A stretch of 64,000 bases of DNA from SZUA-320 sp963707875 (GCA_963707875.1 CAVPRU010000001.1:992001-1056000), one strand, 5' to 3'. Shown: positions 8,531-18,705, counted from the first letter of the stretch. Numbers and translations: made by a program. Notes: a model not told the origin generated them from the sequence alone.

Positions 8531-10813
8531 GTGACCGGTCGTAGAGAGCCGGTCACCCGAACCACACAGGCTTCCGTGCTCCTTGCCGCGCTCCATTTCG
8601 TTGTTGCACTCCAGGTCCAGGACACGACCTCGATCCGGCTCCCAGCCGACGCGTACGCGGACGCCGCCACCAGGGCACTGGTCACCCGGCTCCGCGCCGC
8701 CCGCGATCGCAACGAGCGACTGGTGACCCGATACACAGCCACCGCCAAGCAGCGGATCGGGGTCGGGGTCCGGGCCCTCTCACGGGACCGGATGCTCTAC
8801 CGGAGCGAGCTGGTGGTCCGGATTGCCTGGAATCGCGATACCGCGAGCACGGTGGAGGTCGTCGGCGCCAGGGAAGGCATCCCGATCGCGATCCGGGGGG
8901 ACCGGATTCCTGAGGAGCTGGACGACCTGGCCAGTGATCTGGTGCTGAATCCGTCGGAGGACTACCTCCGGCTGCTGGGCAGTGACGAGGATGGCTTCCT
9001 CTACCCGCTTCGGCCCGGAGGCGAACTCGATTACCGGTTCGCCACCGGCGATACCACCACCATTTCCCTCCCAACCGGTCAGAACATCCGGTTGGTGGCC
9101 CTCAAGGTCACCCCGCGGCGGTCCGACTGGCAGCTGGTGACTGGCACGTTCTGGTTCGATCTCGACACCGATGGCCTGGTGAGGGCGGTATTCCGGCCGG
9201 CGCGGCCGTTTGAATTCAAGAGGGACATCTCCCCGGAGGATCGGGATGACACTCCGGGGTGGGTCAACCCGGGGGGCGAGGTCAAGTACATCACCCTGGA
9301 GTACGGATTCTACGAGACCCGCTGGTGGCTGCCGCGCTTCGTGGCGATGGACGCGGTCGGCACCTGGGGCGATTGGCTCAACGTCCCCTTCAGGATTGAG
9401 CGCACTTACGAGGACTACGAGGTAGACGGGGGCACTCCACCAATCGAGGGAAGCACCTTCCGGCCGGCCGGTTCGATCCGCCGACGGGCCGCCGACGACT
9501 CGGTGACCGATCAGTCGGAGCGCGCCCGGATCGCCGACAGCATCCGAGCCGAGGCTCGTGCCTGCTCAGACAGCGCCCGGACAATTCCTCCCACCGGAGC
9601 CCGGCAGGCCGACCGGCAAGCCCGCCGGGCCGCGAGCCGCGAGTGCTACCGGAATCGCAGCCACGACAACCTCGATGTGGTGATCCCTGAGGACACTCTG
9701 GCGCTGCTGGCCTCCCCTGAGTTGGGGGCGCCGATTCTGGCGATGGGTGATCTGATCAACGAGAACGACCTGCGGGGACTGGCGGCCAGCATCAAGCAGC
9801 TTCCCTCCCCGCCGTGGGACACCCGCGTCGAGCTCCCCGACGGCGTGAGCTCGGTGCTCCGAACCGCGAGGTTCAACCGGATTGAGTCGATCTCGCTGGC
9901 GCTCGAGGGGCGGATCGACATGGGGCCGGTGGCCGGCCGGGGCAGCGTCCGACTGGGCGCCGCTGACCTGGTGCCCAACGCGGACCTGCGCCTGGTGCGG
10001 TCGTTACCCTCGGTGCGATATGGCCTCGGCGGGTATTACCGTCTTGCGGCGGCCAATCCCGAGACACATCCGTTCGGGCTGGTCAACAGCTTCACCGGGT
10101 TCTTCGGACAGCGGGATGACGGCGAGTACTTCCGGACCCTGGGCGCCGAGTTCACCGCCGAGAACGCCAACGCCGGCTGGTGGAGCGCCCGGGTCTGGTA
10201 TCAGCAGGAGCGGCCCGTCGAGGTCGGCACCCAGGTCAGCCTCCCCCACCTGTTCAACAGTGACCGGCGCTTCCGGCCCAACATCGTGGCAGACTCCGCC
10301 ACCCAGGCTGGCGCCTCGCTGACCTTTCGCGGCACCCGCACCCTGTCACACACCTTCATTCTGGGAGGAGAAACCCGTTTCGACGGAGCCACCGGCGACT
10401 ACCGGTATGGCCGGGGTGCGGCCACGGCTCGCCTGTTCATCACCCCGAAGGGGCCGCTCGCAGGAGCGGTGGCGTTCACGGCGGGTACCTCCACCGGTGA
10501 TCTCCCGGTCCAGTCGCTCTTCTACCTGGGCGGGGCGGCGACGCTTCGGGGATATGACGGCGGGGTGGCCCGGGGTTCGGCGTACTGGCACGGCCGGGCG
10601 GAGATCGGCAACAGTTTCCCGGCGGCGCGGGTCACCCTGTTCAGCGACGTGGGTTGGGCCGGGGAGCGCTCGCAGTTCAGTCAGGGACGCCCGCTGATCG
10701 GGGCTGGTGTGGGAGGGAGCTTCCTCGACGGCCTGGTCCGGATCGATCTGGCGGCCGGGCTGCGGAATCCCAAGCGGTTCCGGATCGAGTTCTACCTCGA
10801 CGGAATCCTGTAG
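8531..10813 (+). CDS. Outer-membrane protein with Omp85-like C-terminal barrel
   Basis: The 760-residue product starts at GTG 8531, giving a basic n-region and a hydrophobic segment (ASVLLAALHFVVALQVQ). A later GTG at 8576 is the alternative. The first 300 residues are soluble and beta-rich. Residues 310-400 are charged and alpha-helical with several Cys. The last 350 residues look like a transmembrane barrel: alternating strands, TLRGYDGGVARGSAYWHGRA (the RGY motif typical of BamA/TamA/FhaC barrels) and a C-terminal strand ending FRIEFYLDGIL. It may be a surface-antigen or assembly-factor relative; no POTRA repeats are obvious. The 578 bases downstream hold no gene. Confidence 0.7.
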   Translation: MTGRREPVTRTTQASVLLAALHFVVALQVQDTTSIRLPADAYADAATRALVTRLRAARDRNERLVTRYTATAKQRIGVGVRALSRDRMLYRSELVVRIAWNRDTASTVEVVGAREGIPIAIRGDRIPEELDDLASDLVLNPSEDYLRLLGSDEDGFLYPLRPGGELDYRFATGDTTTISLPTGQNIRLVALKVTPRRSDWQLVTGTFWFDLDTDGLVRAVFRPARPFEFKRDISPEDRDDTPGWVNPGGEVKYITLEYGFYETRWWLPRFVAMDAVGTWGDWLNVPFRIERTYEDYEVDGGTPPIEGSTFRPAGSIRRRAADDSVTDQSERARIADSIRAEARACSDSARTIPPTGARQADRQARRAASRECYRNRSHDNLDVVIPEDTLALLASPELGAPILAMGDLINENDLRGLAASIKQLPSPPWDTRVELPDGVSSVLRTARFNRIESISLALEGRIDMGPVAGRGSVRLGAADLVPNADLRLVRSLPSVRYGLGGYYRLAAANPETHPFGLVNSFTGFFGQRDDGEYFRTLGAEFTAENANAGWWSARVWYQQERPVEVGTQVSLPHLFNSDRRFRPNIVADSATQAGASLTFRGTRTLSHTFILGGETRFDGATGDYRYGRGAATARLFITPKGPLAGAVAFTAGTSTGDLPVQSLFYLGGAATLRGYDGGVARGSAYWHGRAEIGNSFPAARVTLFSDVGWAGERSQFSQGRPLIGAGVGGSFLDGLVRIDLAAGLRNPKRFRIEFYLDGIL

Positions 10814-10845
10814 CGCCCGAGGGCCGGTGCCGCGGCGAACGAGGT

Positions 10846-11017
10846 GAACCCAGGCGGTGCAGCGGCGGGTGGGGCGAGCCCCTCCGGCGAACCCAGGCGG
10901 TGCAGCGGCGAGTGAGGCGAGCCCCTCCGGCGAACCCAGGCGGTGCAGCGGCGGGTGAGGCGAGCCCCTCCGGCGAACCCAGGCGGTGCAGCGGCGAGTG
11001 AGGCGAGCCCCTCCGGC
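10846..11017 (+). repeat. 43-bp tandem repeat, four copies
   Basis: Copies start at 10846, 10889, 10932 and 10975 with exact 43-bp spacing; a fifth truncated start follows at 11018. Units begin GAACCCAGGCGGTGCAGCGG and end GAGCCCCTCCGGC. They differ mainly at two A/G positions, and copies 2 and 4 share the same variant while copies 1 and 3 share GCGGGTG. The period is not a multiple of three and no plausible gene covers it, so it is a noncoding intergenic repeat. Confidence 0.95.
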
Positions 11018-11306
11018 GAACTAGCGTAACCCGCGGAAATCGCTCACGGGCTGGGTCTCGGGATGCTCGCGGGTTCCGACGTTCGCCTCGGTGCTCACCC
11101 CACCCGCCGCTGTTGGCCACCCGGCCTGTTGGACTACCCGTCCTGTCGCCGGATGCACCCACCTTTTCCCCAGAGGCTCAGCCGGACCGTCGCTGGTTCG
11201 GCGCCCGACCTTGGGCGGGACCCGCTGTGCCAGAGGCGTCCGAGGAGAGGGCACCCCGATCCCACCGCGAGGGGTCCCTTTGAGGGAGCGCATGAGGGGA
11301 GATGCA

Positions 11307-11367
11307 CCGAGCCCCTGGACGGGAATCCGGGGCTCGGCAGGGGGGCGGGTGAGGGCCCCCTGCCGAG
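11307..11367 (-). terminator. Two overlapping alternative hairpins downstream of an amidohydrolase gene
   Basis: CCGAGCCCC (11307-11315) pairs with GGGGCTCGG (11329-11337). CTCGGCAGGGGG (11333-11344) pairs with CCCCCTGCCGAG (11356-11367). The two perfect stems share bases 11333-11337, so they exclude each other. They lie 25-85 bases beyond the stop of the minus-strand gene, where a terminator is expected. The rest of 10814-11391 outside this element and the 43-bp repeat shows nothing I can name. Confidence 0.55.
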
Positions 11368-11391
11368 GAGGCTACAGCCCCACCACGGGGA

Positions 11392-14300
11392 TCAGCGGAT
11401 CCCGGACTGGGTCGACACCCGGGCTTCGGTCTGCCAGCGCTGGGCAGGCATGGTCCGCTGGCGGGGCCAGATCTCATTGAGCGTCGCGGCCTCGTAGACC
11501 CGGCCATTCTTGATCACGTACTTCAGCTTGGTCGAGTTCCGGAGATCCACCAGCGGATCGGCATCGAGGACCAGGAGGTCCGCCATCTTCCCCGCCTCCA
11601 GGGAGCCGACATCCTGGCCGAAGCCGATCGCCTCGGCTCCGTAGATGGTGGCGGCCCGGAGGGCGTCGTGGTTGGACAGCCCGCCGGAAGCCATCGCCCA
11701 CAGCTCCCAGTGATAGCCGAGTCCCTGGAACTGGCCGTGGCTCCCCACCGCCGCGCGGCCACCGCCCTCGATCAGCAGCTTGACCCACTCGGCGTGCTTG
11801 GGATAGACGTACTCGTCGTCGTGGAACCAGCCGGCTGGTCCCGGACTGCCCCCACCACCCGACCCCTTGCGGCGAGTCTTGCCATCCAGATGGCTCTCCG
11901 GCATGAACCGACGCAGCTGGTCGTTCTCATGCGGATTTTCGTGAGTGTAGAACCAGTTTTCCCCGAACGGTCCGCCATAGGAAACCAGCAGGGTCGGGCT
12001 GTTGGTGGTCTGGGACGCCTTGAACAGCTCCATGACGTCCGGAAAGATCGGGGCGATCGGCAGGCTGTGCTCAATGCCCGAGTAGCCATCCATCGCGTGG
12101 GTCAGCTCGAGCTTGAAATCGAGGCCGCCCTCGGTGGTCGGCATGATCTTCTGTTCCTTGGCCGCCATGATGATCCACTGCCGCTGCTGACGGTTCCCCG
12201 TCATGTACATCTTGAGGGTCTTGGTGTCGTAGTACTCGCTGTACCGCTTCAGGATCTGCTTGGCATGGTCCAGATCCCGGACATTCTCATTGATGAACAC
12301 CCCGGGGCCGGTGCTGTAGATCCGCGGCCCGACCATTCCGCCGCTCTCCACCCGGTCCTGGTAGCTCAGGACATCGGTCGACCCGGTCTGCGGGTCGCGA
12401 GTGGTGGTCACCCCGAAGGCGAGGTTGGTGAGGTACTGCCAGGTCTGGGTCGGATGGACTTCCGGCACCAGCCACTGGGCGTGGTAGTGAGTGTCCACGA
12501 AGCCCGGGATGATGGTCTTCCCGGAGACGTCGATGATTCTGGCATCGGCCGGGATCTCCACCGAGTCGCGCGGCCCGATGGCCACGATCCGGTTGTCCCG
12601 AATGACGATATCGGCATTCTCGATGATCTGTTTGTCCTTCATCGTGATCGCCCGTCCTCCCCGGAGTACCGCTACCCCGCGCGGGAGGTCCCGCGGCAAC
12701 TCGACCCGGATCCGCCGCTCCACCGGCTTGTAGACCGCCTTGGTGGTGTCCGCCTTGGCGGTGTCCAGCCCCGCCCGCACCGAATCCGCCAGCGCCTTGA
12801 TCGAATCAGCGAGGACCTTGAGGCTGTCCGCAGCCCGGATCAGCGAGTCGGCCTTGACCCGCACCGAGTCGGCCCGGAGCCGGTTGAGCTTGAGGGTGAG
12901 GGAATCGGGAATCGTGACGTTGGCCTTCTTCAGGCTGTCCGTCAGGGTACGAACCTGCTTCAGGCTGTCGAGCTTGGCTCGGACCCCCTTGAGGATCCCC
13001 GCCGCCTCCAGCTTGGCTGCCTTGGTGCTGTCCTCGATGAACCTGACCCGGGCGAGGTCATAGCTCGAGAAGGCGTTGCCGATGGCCCAGTAGACCTTGC
13101 GACCGTCCCGACTCCAGGACGGAAACTCCCCGCCGACGTCGGTCAGCTGCCGCATCGGCAGCGGCGAGCCCTGGGGCGAGGCCACCGAGACGGTGGGCGG
13201 TGGACCACCTACCGCGGTCAGTTCGATGGTATAGATCTGACTGCCAACCTGGGCCAGCGCCATCTTCCCGGTGGGCGACATGAGCACCAACCCCGCCGGG
13301 GGCGGACCCCCCGCTTCGAGCGCGCCGGCGTTGGCCGCGTCCGCCGTGACTGGAGACAGCCGTCGGGGGAGGAACTCCTCCAGTTGGTGAATCTCCTGCG
13401 GGAGGCCGACGTTGGCTGGCACGCCCATCACCCGCAGGTGCTGCTTGACGTCGGTCCCGTCCCACCGGAAGGACACCAACCCCTCCAGGAAACTGTAGGC
13501 GTAGATCCGGTCGGAATCCGGCCCGAAGTGGGCGACATCCCGGAAACCGTTGGGGGCGATAACCGTCACCTCTCCACCGGCTGCCGGCACCCAGACGAAA
13601 GTGGCGCCGAGCGGCCCGCCGAAGCCAAAGGTCGCGATCTCCTGGAGGTCGCGCGCGGCACCACGAGTCGCCACGATCCGCTGACCGTCCGGCGACCAGG
13701 CGAGGTTGTAATAGAGAGCCGCGACCCGGGTCAGTTGGACCGGTTGACCGGTGCCACTGGTCGGCACCTTCATGATGTGACCACCGGCGGCGTCGTCCCA
13801 GGTGATATAGGCGACCCACTGACCGTCTGGCGACCAGACCGGATGAAATTCGCCCACGTCGGCGCTGGTCAATCGACGGGGGGAAGCGCCCGTCACTGAG
13901 GACAGGTACAGCCGATCGACCGCGGTGAATGCGACCCGCTGTCCATCGGGAGAGACCACCGGGTTCCGGACCTGACGCGCCACCATGGTCGCGGTCGTAT
14001 CCATCCGGTAGGCGAACTTGACCTCCGGTCCAACATCGAGCTTGACCTCGACCTCGAATGGGATCCTGGTCCCGACTGACCCGTCCACTGGGACCCGCCA
14101 GATCTCACCGCCGTATGAGACGACGATGGCGCGGGAATCCGGGGTAAAGGCGTAGCCTGGCAGCACGTCGAGCGGAGCTCGCGACTCCTGCTCGTCGCGC
14201 TGGACCGGGTAGGCCAGCCACCGCTCGTCGCCATTGCCGAGGTCCCGGATCCGGAGCCCGGTCTGGGCGTTGTACCGCGAACCGTAGACCAGCCACTTTC

Positions 14301-15057
14301 CATCGGGCGAGATCGCCGGCCGGAATCCGCTGCCATAGCGGAGGGACATCAACTGCGATTCACCGGTCGTTCGGTCATACCTGAACAGCTCGTACTGGGG
14401 CAGGATCGCGTTGTACTGCCAGTCGCCGTTCCGACCGGCGTACCACACTTGCTGCCCATCGGGGGAAAACGCGGCCCCAACCGTCTTGAGCTGGGCAGGT
14501 CCACGAATCAACGGGATCGGGCTCCCCCCCTCCGCATGGTACATCGTGATCTTGGCCACGCCACCCAGTCCACCGGAGCGGCTGGCGACGACGTACTGAC
14601 CATCCGGCGTCCACTCGGGAGACAGGTAGAGCGCGCCGTTGCCGCGGGTGACCTGGGTGGTATCGAGCTGGTCGAGCGACATCGTCCAGACGTTGTCGCC
14701 TCCGCTCGCGTCCGAGATGAAGACCACCTTCTTTCCGTCGGGACTGAACCTCGGCTGGGCATCGAATGCCAGTCCGCTGGTGAGCCGGGTGGCCTTCCCG
14801 CCCGCGATCGGCAGGGTGTAGAGGTCCCCCAGCAGGTCGAACACGATCGTCTGCCCATCGGGGCTCACATCGAGGGAAATCCAGGTTCCCTTGGTGGCGG
14901 TGAAGTTGGCGTGCCGAGCCGCTTCGAGCGGAAGCGGCTTCGGGGGGGTACGCCCGGCCCCGGGGCGCGGTGGGCCACCTGGCCCCTGAGCCATCAGGAG
15001 CGCCGGGGTGGACACCAGCAGGGCGAGGGCGAGCAGGCGCCGGGAAAGAGACCGCAT
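11392..15057 (-). CDS. TolB-like propeller fused to amidohydrolase, paralogue 2
   Basis: The 1221-residue product begins MRSLSRRLLALALLVSTPA, a signal peptide, with GGAG seven bases upstream of ATG 15057; an ATG at 15096 is the alternative. Residues to about 690 are PD40/TolB-type blades (SLDVSPDGQTIVFDLLGDLY, PRFSPDGKKVVFIS, HPVWSPDGQWVAYIT). A helical spacer rich in ADSLK/DSVRVK repeats follows at about 740-820. An amidohydrolase domain then begins IIENADIVIRDNRIVAIG, with VIDVSGKTIIPGFVDTHYH (metal-binding HxH) and ends ADLLVLDADPLVDLRNSTK. It is exported and probably acts on a cyclic amide or peptide-like substrate. It lies 47 bases downstream of its paralogue and is likely co-transcribed. 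Confidence 0.85.
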   Translation of the reverse strand: MRSLSRRLLALALLVSTPALLMAQGPGGPPRPGAGRTPPKPLPLEAARHANFTATKGTWISLDVSPDGQTIVFDLLGDLYTLPIAGGKATRLTSGLAFDAQPRFSPDGKKVVFISDASGGDNVWTMSLDQLDTTQVTRGNGALYLSPEWTPDGQYVVASRSGGLGGVAKITMYHAEGGSPIPLIRGPAQLKTVGAAFSPDGQQVWYAGRNGDWQYNAILPQYELFRYDRTTGESQLMSLRYGSGFRPAISPDGKWLVYGSRYNAQTGLRIRDLGNGDERWLAYPVQRDEQESRAPLDVLPGYAFTPDSRAIVVSYGGEIWRVPVDGSVGTRIPFEVEVKLDVGPEVKFAYRMDTTATMVARQVRNPVVSPDGQRVAFTAVDRLYLSSVTGASPRRLTSADVGEFHPVWSPDGQWVAYITWDDAAGGHIMKVPTSGTGQPVQLTRVAALYYNLAWSPDGQRIVATRGAARDLQEIATFGFGGPLGATFVWVPAAGGEVTVIAPNGFRDVAHFGPDSDRIYAYSFLEGLVSFRWDGTDVKQHLRVMGVPANVGLPQEIHQLEEFLPRRLSPVTADAANAGALEAGGPPPAGLVLMSPTGKMALAQVGSQIYTIELTAVGGPPPTVSVASPQGSPLPMRQLTDVGGEFPSWSRDGRKVYWAIGNAFSSYDLARVRFIEDSTKAAKLEAAGILKGVRAKLDSLKQVRTLTDSLKKANVTIPDSLTLKLNRLRADSVRVKADSLIRAADSLKVLADSIKALADSVRAGLDTAKADTTKAVYKPVERRIRVELPRDLPRGVAVLRGGRAITMKDKQIIENADIVIRDNRIVAIGPRDSVEIPADARIIDVSGKTIIPGFVDTHYHAQWLVPEVHPTQTWQYLTNLAFGVTTTRDPQTGSTDVLSYQDRVESGGMVGPRIYSTGPGVFINENVRDLDHAKQILKRYSEYYDTKTLKMYMTGNRQQRQWIIMAAKEQKIMPTTEGGLDFKLELTHAMDGYSGIEHSLPIAPIFPDVMELFKASQTTNSPTLLVSYGGPFGENWFYTHENPHENDQLRRFMPESHLDGKTRRKGSGGGGSPGPAGWFHDDEYVYPKHAEWVKLLIEGGGRAAVGSHGQFQGLGYHWELWAMASGGLSNHDALRAATIYGAEAIGFGQDVGSLEAGKMADLLVLDADPLVDLRNSTKLKYVIKNGRVYEAATLNEIWPRQRTMPAQRWQTEARVSTQSGIR

Positions 15058-15104
15058 CGGCTGACTCCGGAATTCGGAAGAAATGGTCGTGGTCATTGGG
15101 CGCC

Positions 15105-18100
15105 TCACCGGATCCCGTTGGGGACGGCCGGCGGGACATCGCGCCAGGGTTCGACCGGGGCCGGCCGCTGGCGAGGCCAGATCTCGTTCAGGGTGTCCCC
15201 TTCGTAGAGGCGGCCGTTCTTCATCACATACCGGATGGTGTTGGTGTTCCGGATGTTGGTCAGCGGGTTCTGGTCCAGCACGATGAGGTCGGCCAGCTTG
15301 CCGGCCTCCAGCGACCCGAGATCGCCTCCGAGGCCGATCGCTTCGGCCCCCAGGATGGTCGCGACCCGGAGGGCGTCGTAGTTGTCCATCCCGCCACTCT
15401 GGACCGCCCAGAGCTCCCAGTGATACCCGAGGCCCTGGAGCTGGCCATGGCTGCCGATGCCGGCCCGGCCCCCAGCCTCCACCAGGCGCTTGGTCCAGGC
15501 GGAGTGCTTCTTGAAGGCGAACTCGTCATCGTGGAACCAGGCACCGGGACCGGGACCGGGGTTCCGGCGGCGCGCCTTGGAGTCGAGCTCCTCCTTCATC
15601 GTGAAGTGATTGAGCTTGACGTCTCCCACGACGTTTTCGCGGGTGTAGAAGTAGTTCTCGGCCCAGGGGGCGCCGTACGACACCACCAGGGTCGGCGTGT
15701 TGGTGGTCTGCGACGCCTTGAACAGTTCGACCACGTCGCCGTAGGCCGGGATGATCGGCATGGTGTGTTCGATCCCGGGATAGCCATCCATCGCATGAGT
15801 CATGTTGAGCCGGTAGTCGAGCCCGCCCTCGGTGGTGGGCATCAGCTTGAGTTCCCGGGCGGCCATGATCAGCCACTGGCGCTGCAGCCGGTTGCCGCCC
15901 ATGTACATCTTGAAGGTCTTGGTGTCGTAGTAGTCACTGTACCGCCGAAGCACCCGCCGGGCGTCGTCCAGACTCTGGACCCCGCCGAAGAACCCGAACA
16001 CCCCCGGACCGGTGGAATACACCCGCGGGCCCGGCATCTGGCCCGATTCCACCATGTCAGAGTAGGACAGCACGTCGGTGGTGGCGGTCTGAGGATCCCG
16101 GGTGGTGGTCACTCCGTAGGCCAGATTGGCCTGGTAGATCCACGGCCGGGTCCAGTGCAGGCCCCAGAGGTTCCACATGTGCGAATGGGTGTCCACGAAA
16201 CCGGGGATGATGGTCTTGCCCGACAGGTCGATCACCTGGGCACCGGCCGGCTCCGCGCCACGGGGTCCGACACTCACGATCCGGTTGTTGCGGATGACCA
16301 CGTCGGCGTTCTCGATCTGCCCCCGGTTCTGCATGGTGAGCACCCGGGCCCCCCGGAGCACCACGGTGCCCTGAGGGATGTCGCGCGTCGCCGAGACCTG
16401 CACCCGGATCTCGCTGGGCCGATAGGCCGTGTCGGCCGCGGCCTGGTCCAGGTTGTAGCTCACAAAGGCGTTGCCGATCGACCAGTGGGCGGTGCGACCG
16501 TCCCCGCTCCAGGCCGGGAATTCCCCGCCGATGTCACTCAGCCGGCGGACCGGGACCGACGCGCTGTCGGGCTTGGTCACCACCACCAGCGGGATCACCC
16601 CACCGACCCTGGGGACGGTGATGGCCCAGAAGGAATTGTCGGCCTCCGCAATGGCCATGTCCCCGGACGGGGCCATGTACACCGCGTCCACCGGAACGAC
16701 CGGGAGCGAGGGCTCCTTGCTGAAGTCGCGGGGCATGAGCAGATCCGAGGTGCGCGACTGCTCATAGGCCTCCGGTGGTCTGGCGAAGCGCCACCGGACC
16801 TGCAGGTGGGCCTTCACGTCGGTCCCGTCCCACCGCATCGACTGCAACGACGTTACCGTGGACTGGGGTCCCGGGAAGCCAGGCTGCGCGTCGACCTGGG
16901 CGGGACCGTACAGGAAGATCCGGTCCTTGTCCTGGGTAAAGTGGAGACCCGCCCGGCCTCGAGTGGGGGCGATGACCGTGGCCGGGCCCCCGGCGGCTGG
17001 AACCCAGACGAACTCCGCGCCCAACCCGTCGAAGATGAAGGGATCAACAGCCTGACGCAGACCCTCCGCCGAAGAACGCGTCGCTGCGATCCGGCTCCCG
17101 TCGGGAGACCAGGCGGGGTGCTGGTAGTAGGCCGACATCCGGGTGAGCTGGGTCGGGGTGCCTCCCGCGGCGCCGACCCGCATGAGGTGGCCGTTCCGGT
17201 CATCCCAGGTCACGTAGGCGATGGCGGTTCCGTCGGGCGACCAGACCGGCTCGAACTCGCCGACGTTGGCGCTGGTGGCCCGCCGTGGAGTACCGTTCGG
17301 CAGGTCCATGACGTAGAGCCGGTCCAGCGCCGTGAAGGCGAGGCGTCGGCCGTCGGGAGAGGGCACCGCATCCCGAATCTGCCGGGCCGTGAAAGTCGCA
17401 GCGTCCTCGATCGGGTACCCGAACTTGACCTCGGGCCCGACCGCCACCTCGGCGTTGACCACGAAGGGGATCGGGGTCGCCGCGGCGCCATCGACCGGCA
17501 CCCGCCAGATCTTGCCGCCATAGCTGATCACCAGCGCGCGCGAGTCCGGGGTAAACGAATACCCCGGCAGCACATCCATGTTGGCGATCGACTCCTGATC
17601 ATCCCGCTGGATCGGATACGCCAGCCACCGCTCCTCACCCGACGCCAGGTCCCGAATCCGGAGCCCGGTCTCCGCCTCCTGCCGGCTGCCGTACGTCAGC
17701 CATTTCCCATCCGGCGACAGGGCCGGCCGGAAGGCCGAGCCGTACCGGCCGGACATCGTGGTGGTCGTTCCCGTTTCCCGGTCATACACCCCGACCTGGT
17801 ACTGCGGCAGGATGGCGTTGTAGGTCCAGGCGCCGAACCGCGAGGCATACCAGATGTAGCGGCCGTCCTGGCCCACCGCCGCCCCCATCATCCGGAGCCC
17901 GCCGGGGCTCTCCACCAGCGGCAGCCCGATCCCGCCGTCCACGTGGTACAGCCACAGCTTCTCGAGCCCGATCCCGGCCCCGGTCCGACTGACCACGACG
18001 TACTTCCCGTCCGGCATCCACTCGGGGGACAGATAGCCGTAGTCGACCCCCTTGGTGAGCGGACGGACCTCGCCGCCGGCCGCCGGCATCAGGTACACGT

Positions 18101-18449
18101 TCTCATCCCCGCTCCGATCCGATACGAAGACCAGGGTCTTGCCATCGGGCGAAAACCGCGGCTGCATGTCATGCGCGAGCCCGCTGGTCAGCCGGGTCGC
18201 AGTGCCACCAGCGGCCGGGATGGTGTAGAGATCGCCAAGCAGATCGAAGACGATCAGCTGGCCGTCGGGGCTGACGTCCAGCGACATCCAGGTGCCCTCG
18301 CTGGTCGTGAACCGGGCCGTCCGCGCGGCTTCCAGGGGGAGGCCCTTCCGAACGGTGTCGACCGGAGCCGGGGCGGCGGACACCTCGGCGGCAAGGAGCA
18401 GGAGGCCCAACGTGAGAAGGACGGGCGTGCGGGGAGACAGTAACAGCAT
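15105..18449 (-). CDS. TolB-like propeller fused to amidohydrolase, paralogue 1
   Basis: The 1114-residue product starts at ATG 18449 with a hydrophobic signal sequence (VLLTLGLLLLAAEVSAAPA). The architecture matches its downstream neighbour: propeller blades with PDGQ/SPDG loops (SLDVSPDGQLIVFDLLGDLY, PRFSPDGKTLVFVSDRS), then an amidohydrolase with QIENADVVIRNNRIVSVG, IIPGFVDTHSHMW (HxH) and LADLIVLDQNPLTNIRNTN. It lacks the long ADSLK spacer, which accounts for the shorter length. The order of genes and the close sequence suggest tandem duplication followed by divergence of the linker. Such proteins are expanded in Gemmatimonadota and related soil bacteria; substrate unknown. Confidence 0.85.
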   Translation of the reverse strand: MLLLSPRTPVLLTLGLLLLAAEVSAAPAPVDTVRKGLPLEAARTARFTTSEGTWMSLDVSPDGQLIVFDLLGDLYTIPAAGGTATRLTSGLAHDMQPRFSPDGKTLVFVSDRSGDENVYLMPAAGGEVRPLTKGVDYGYLSPEWMPDGKYVVVSRTGAGIGLEKLWLYHVDGGIGLPLVESPGGLRMMGAAVGQDGRYIWYASRFGAWTYNAILPQYQVGVYDRETGTTTTMSGRYGSAFRPALSPDGKWLTYGSRQEAETGLRIRDLASGEERWLAYPIQRDDQESIANMDVLPGYSFTPDSRALVISYGGKIWRVPVDGAAATPIPFVVNAEVAVGPEVKFGYPIEDAATFTARQIRDAVPSPDGRRLAFTALDRLYVMDLPNGTPRRATSANVGEFEPVWSPDGTAIAYVTWDDRNGHLMRVGAAGGTPTQLTRMSAYYQHPAWSPDGSRIAATRSSAEGLRQAVDPFIFDGLGAEFVWVPAAGGPATVIAPTRGRAGLHFTQDKDRIFLYGPAQVDAQPGFPGPQSTVTSLQSMRWDGTDVKAHLQVRWRFARPPEAYEQSRTSDLLMPRDFSKEPSLPVVPVDAVYMAPSGDMAIAEADNSFWAITVPRVGGVIPLVVVTKPDSASVPVRRLSDIGGEFPAWSGDGRTAHWSIGNAFVSYNLDQAAADTAYRPSEIRVQVSATRDIPQGTVVLRGARVLTMQNRGQIENADVVIRNNRIVSVGPRGAEPAGAQVIDLSGKTIIPGFVDTHSHMWNLWGLHWTRPWIYQANLAYGVTTTRDPQTATTDVLSYSDMVESGQMPGPRVYSTGPGVFGFFGGVQSLDDARRVLRRYSDYYDTKTFKMYMGGNRLQRQWLIMAARELKLMPTTEGGLDYRLNMTHAMDGYPGIEHTMPIIPAYGDVVELFKASQTTNTPTLVVSYGAPWAENYFYTRENVVGDVKLNHFTMKEELDSKARRRNPGPGPGAWFHDDEFAFKKHSAWTKRLVEAGGRAGIGSHGQLQGLGYHWELWAVQSGGMDNYDALRVATILGAEAIGLGGDLGSLEAGKLADLIVLDQNPLTNIRNTNTIRYVMKNGRLYEGDTLNEIWPRQRPAPVEPWRDVPPAVPNGIR

Positions 18450-18705
18450 GAACGAGTTCTCCGGACGGCGGATGACGGTCAGAACGCGGACGGCCACGTT
18501 CCGTTAGGAAACGGCGACGATGGCTGGGGTGGAATCATATCCCTCCGAGTGGATCACGGCCACCCGATGGCTGGTCATCTCCTACGGGATGCCGGAGGAC
18601 CGAGTTTCGTGGCCTGGGGAGGACGATTGGCAGCCCGGTGTCTCGACGGCTTGCGGCCCGGCCTTCCGGACCCGAGATTCCCGGCTCACCCCCATCGGGT
18701 CGCCA

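Noticed and set aside
8531..10813. BamA orthologue
   Set aside because: The C-terminal barrel and RGY motif are similar, but POTRA repeats are not visible, and the N-terminal region is of another type.
10846..11017. CRISPR array
   Set aside because: The unit repeats without unique spacers; the whole 43 bp is conserved, so it is a simple tandem repeat.
14970..18443. A 1157-codon plus-strand open frame opposite the amidohydrolases
   Set aside because: The minus-strand genes have clear domains throughout; the plus-strand product is low-complexity and has no recognisable motifs.
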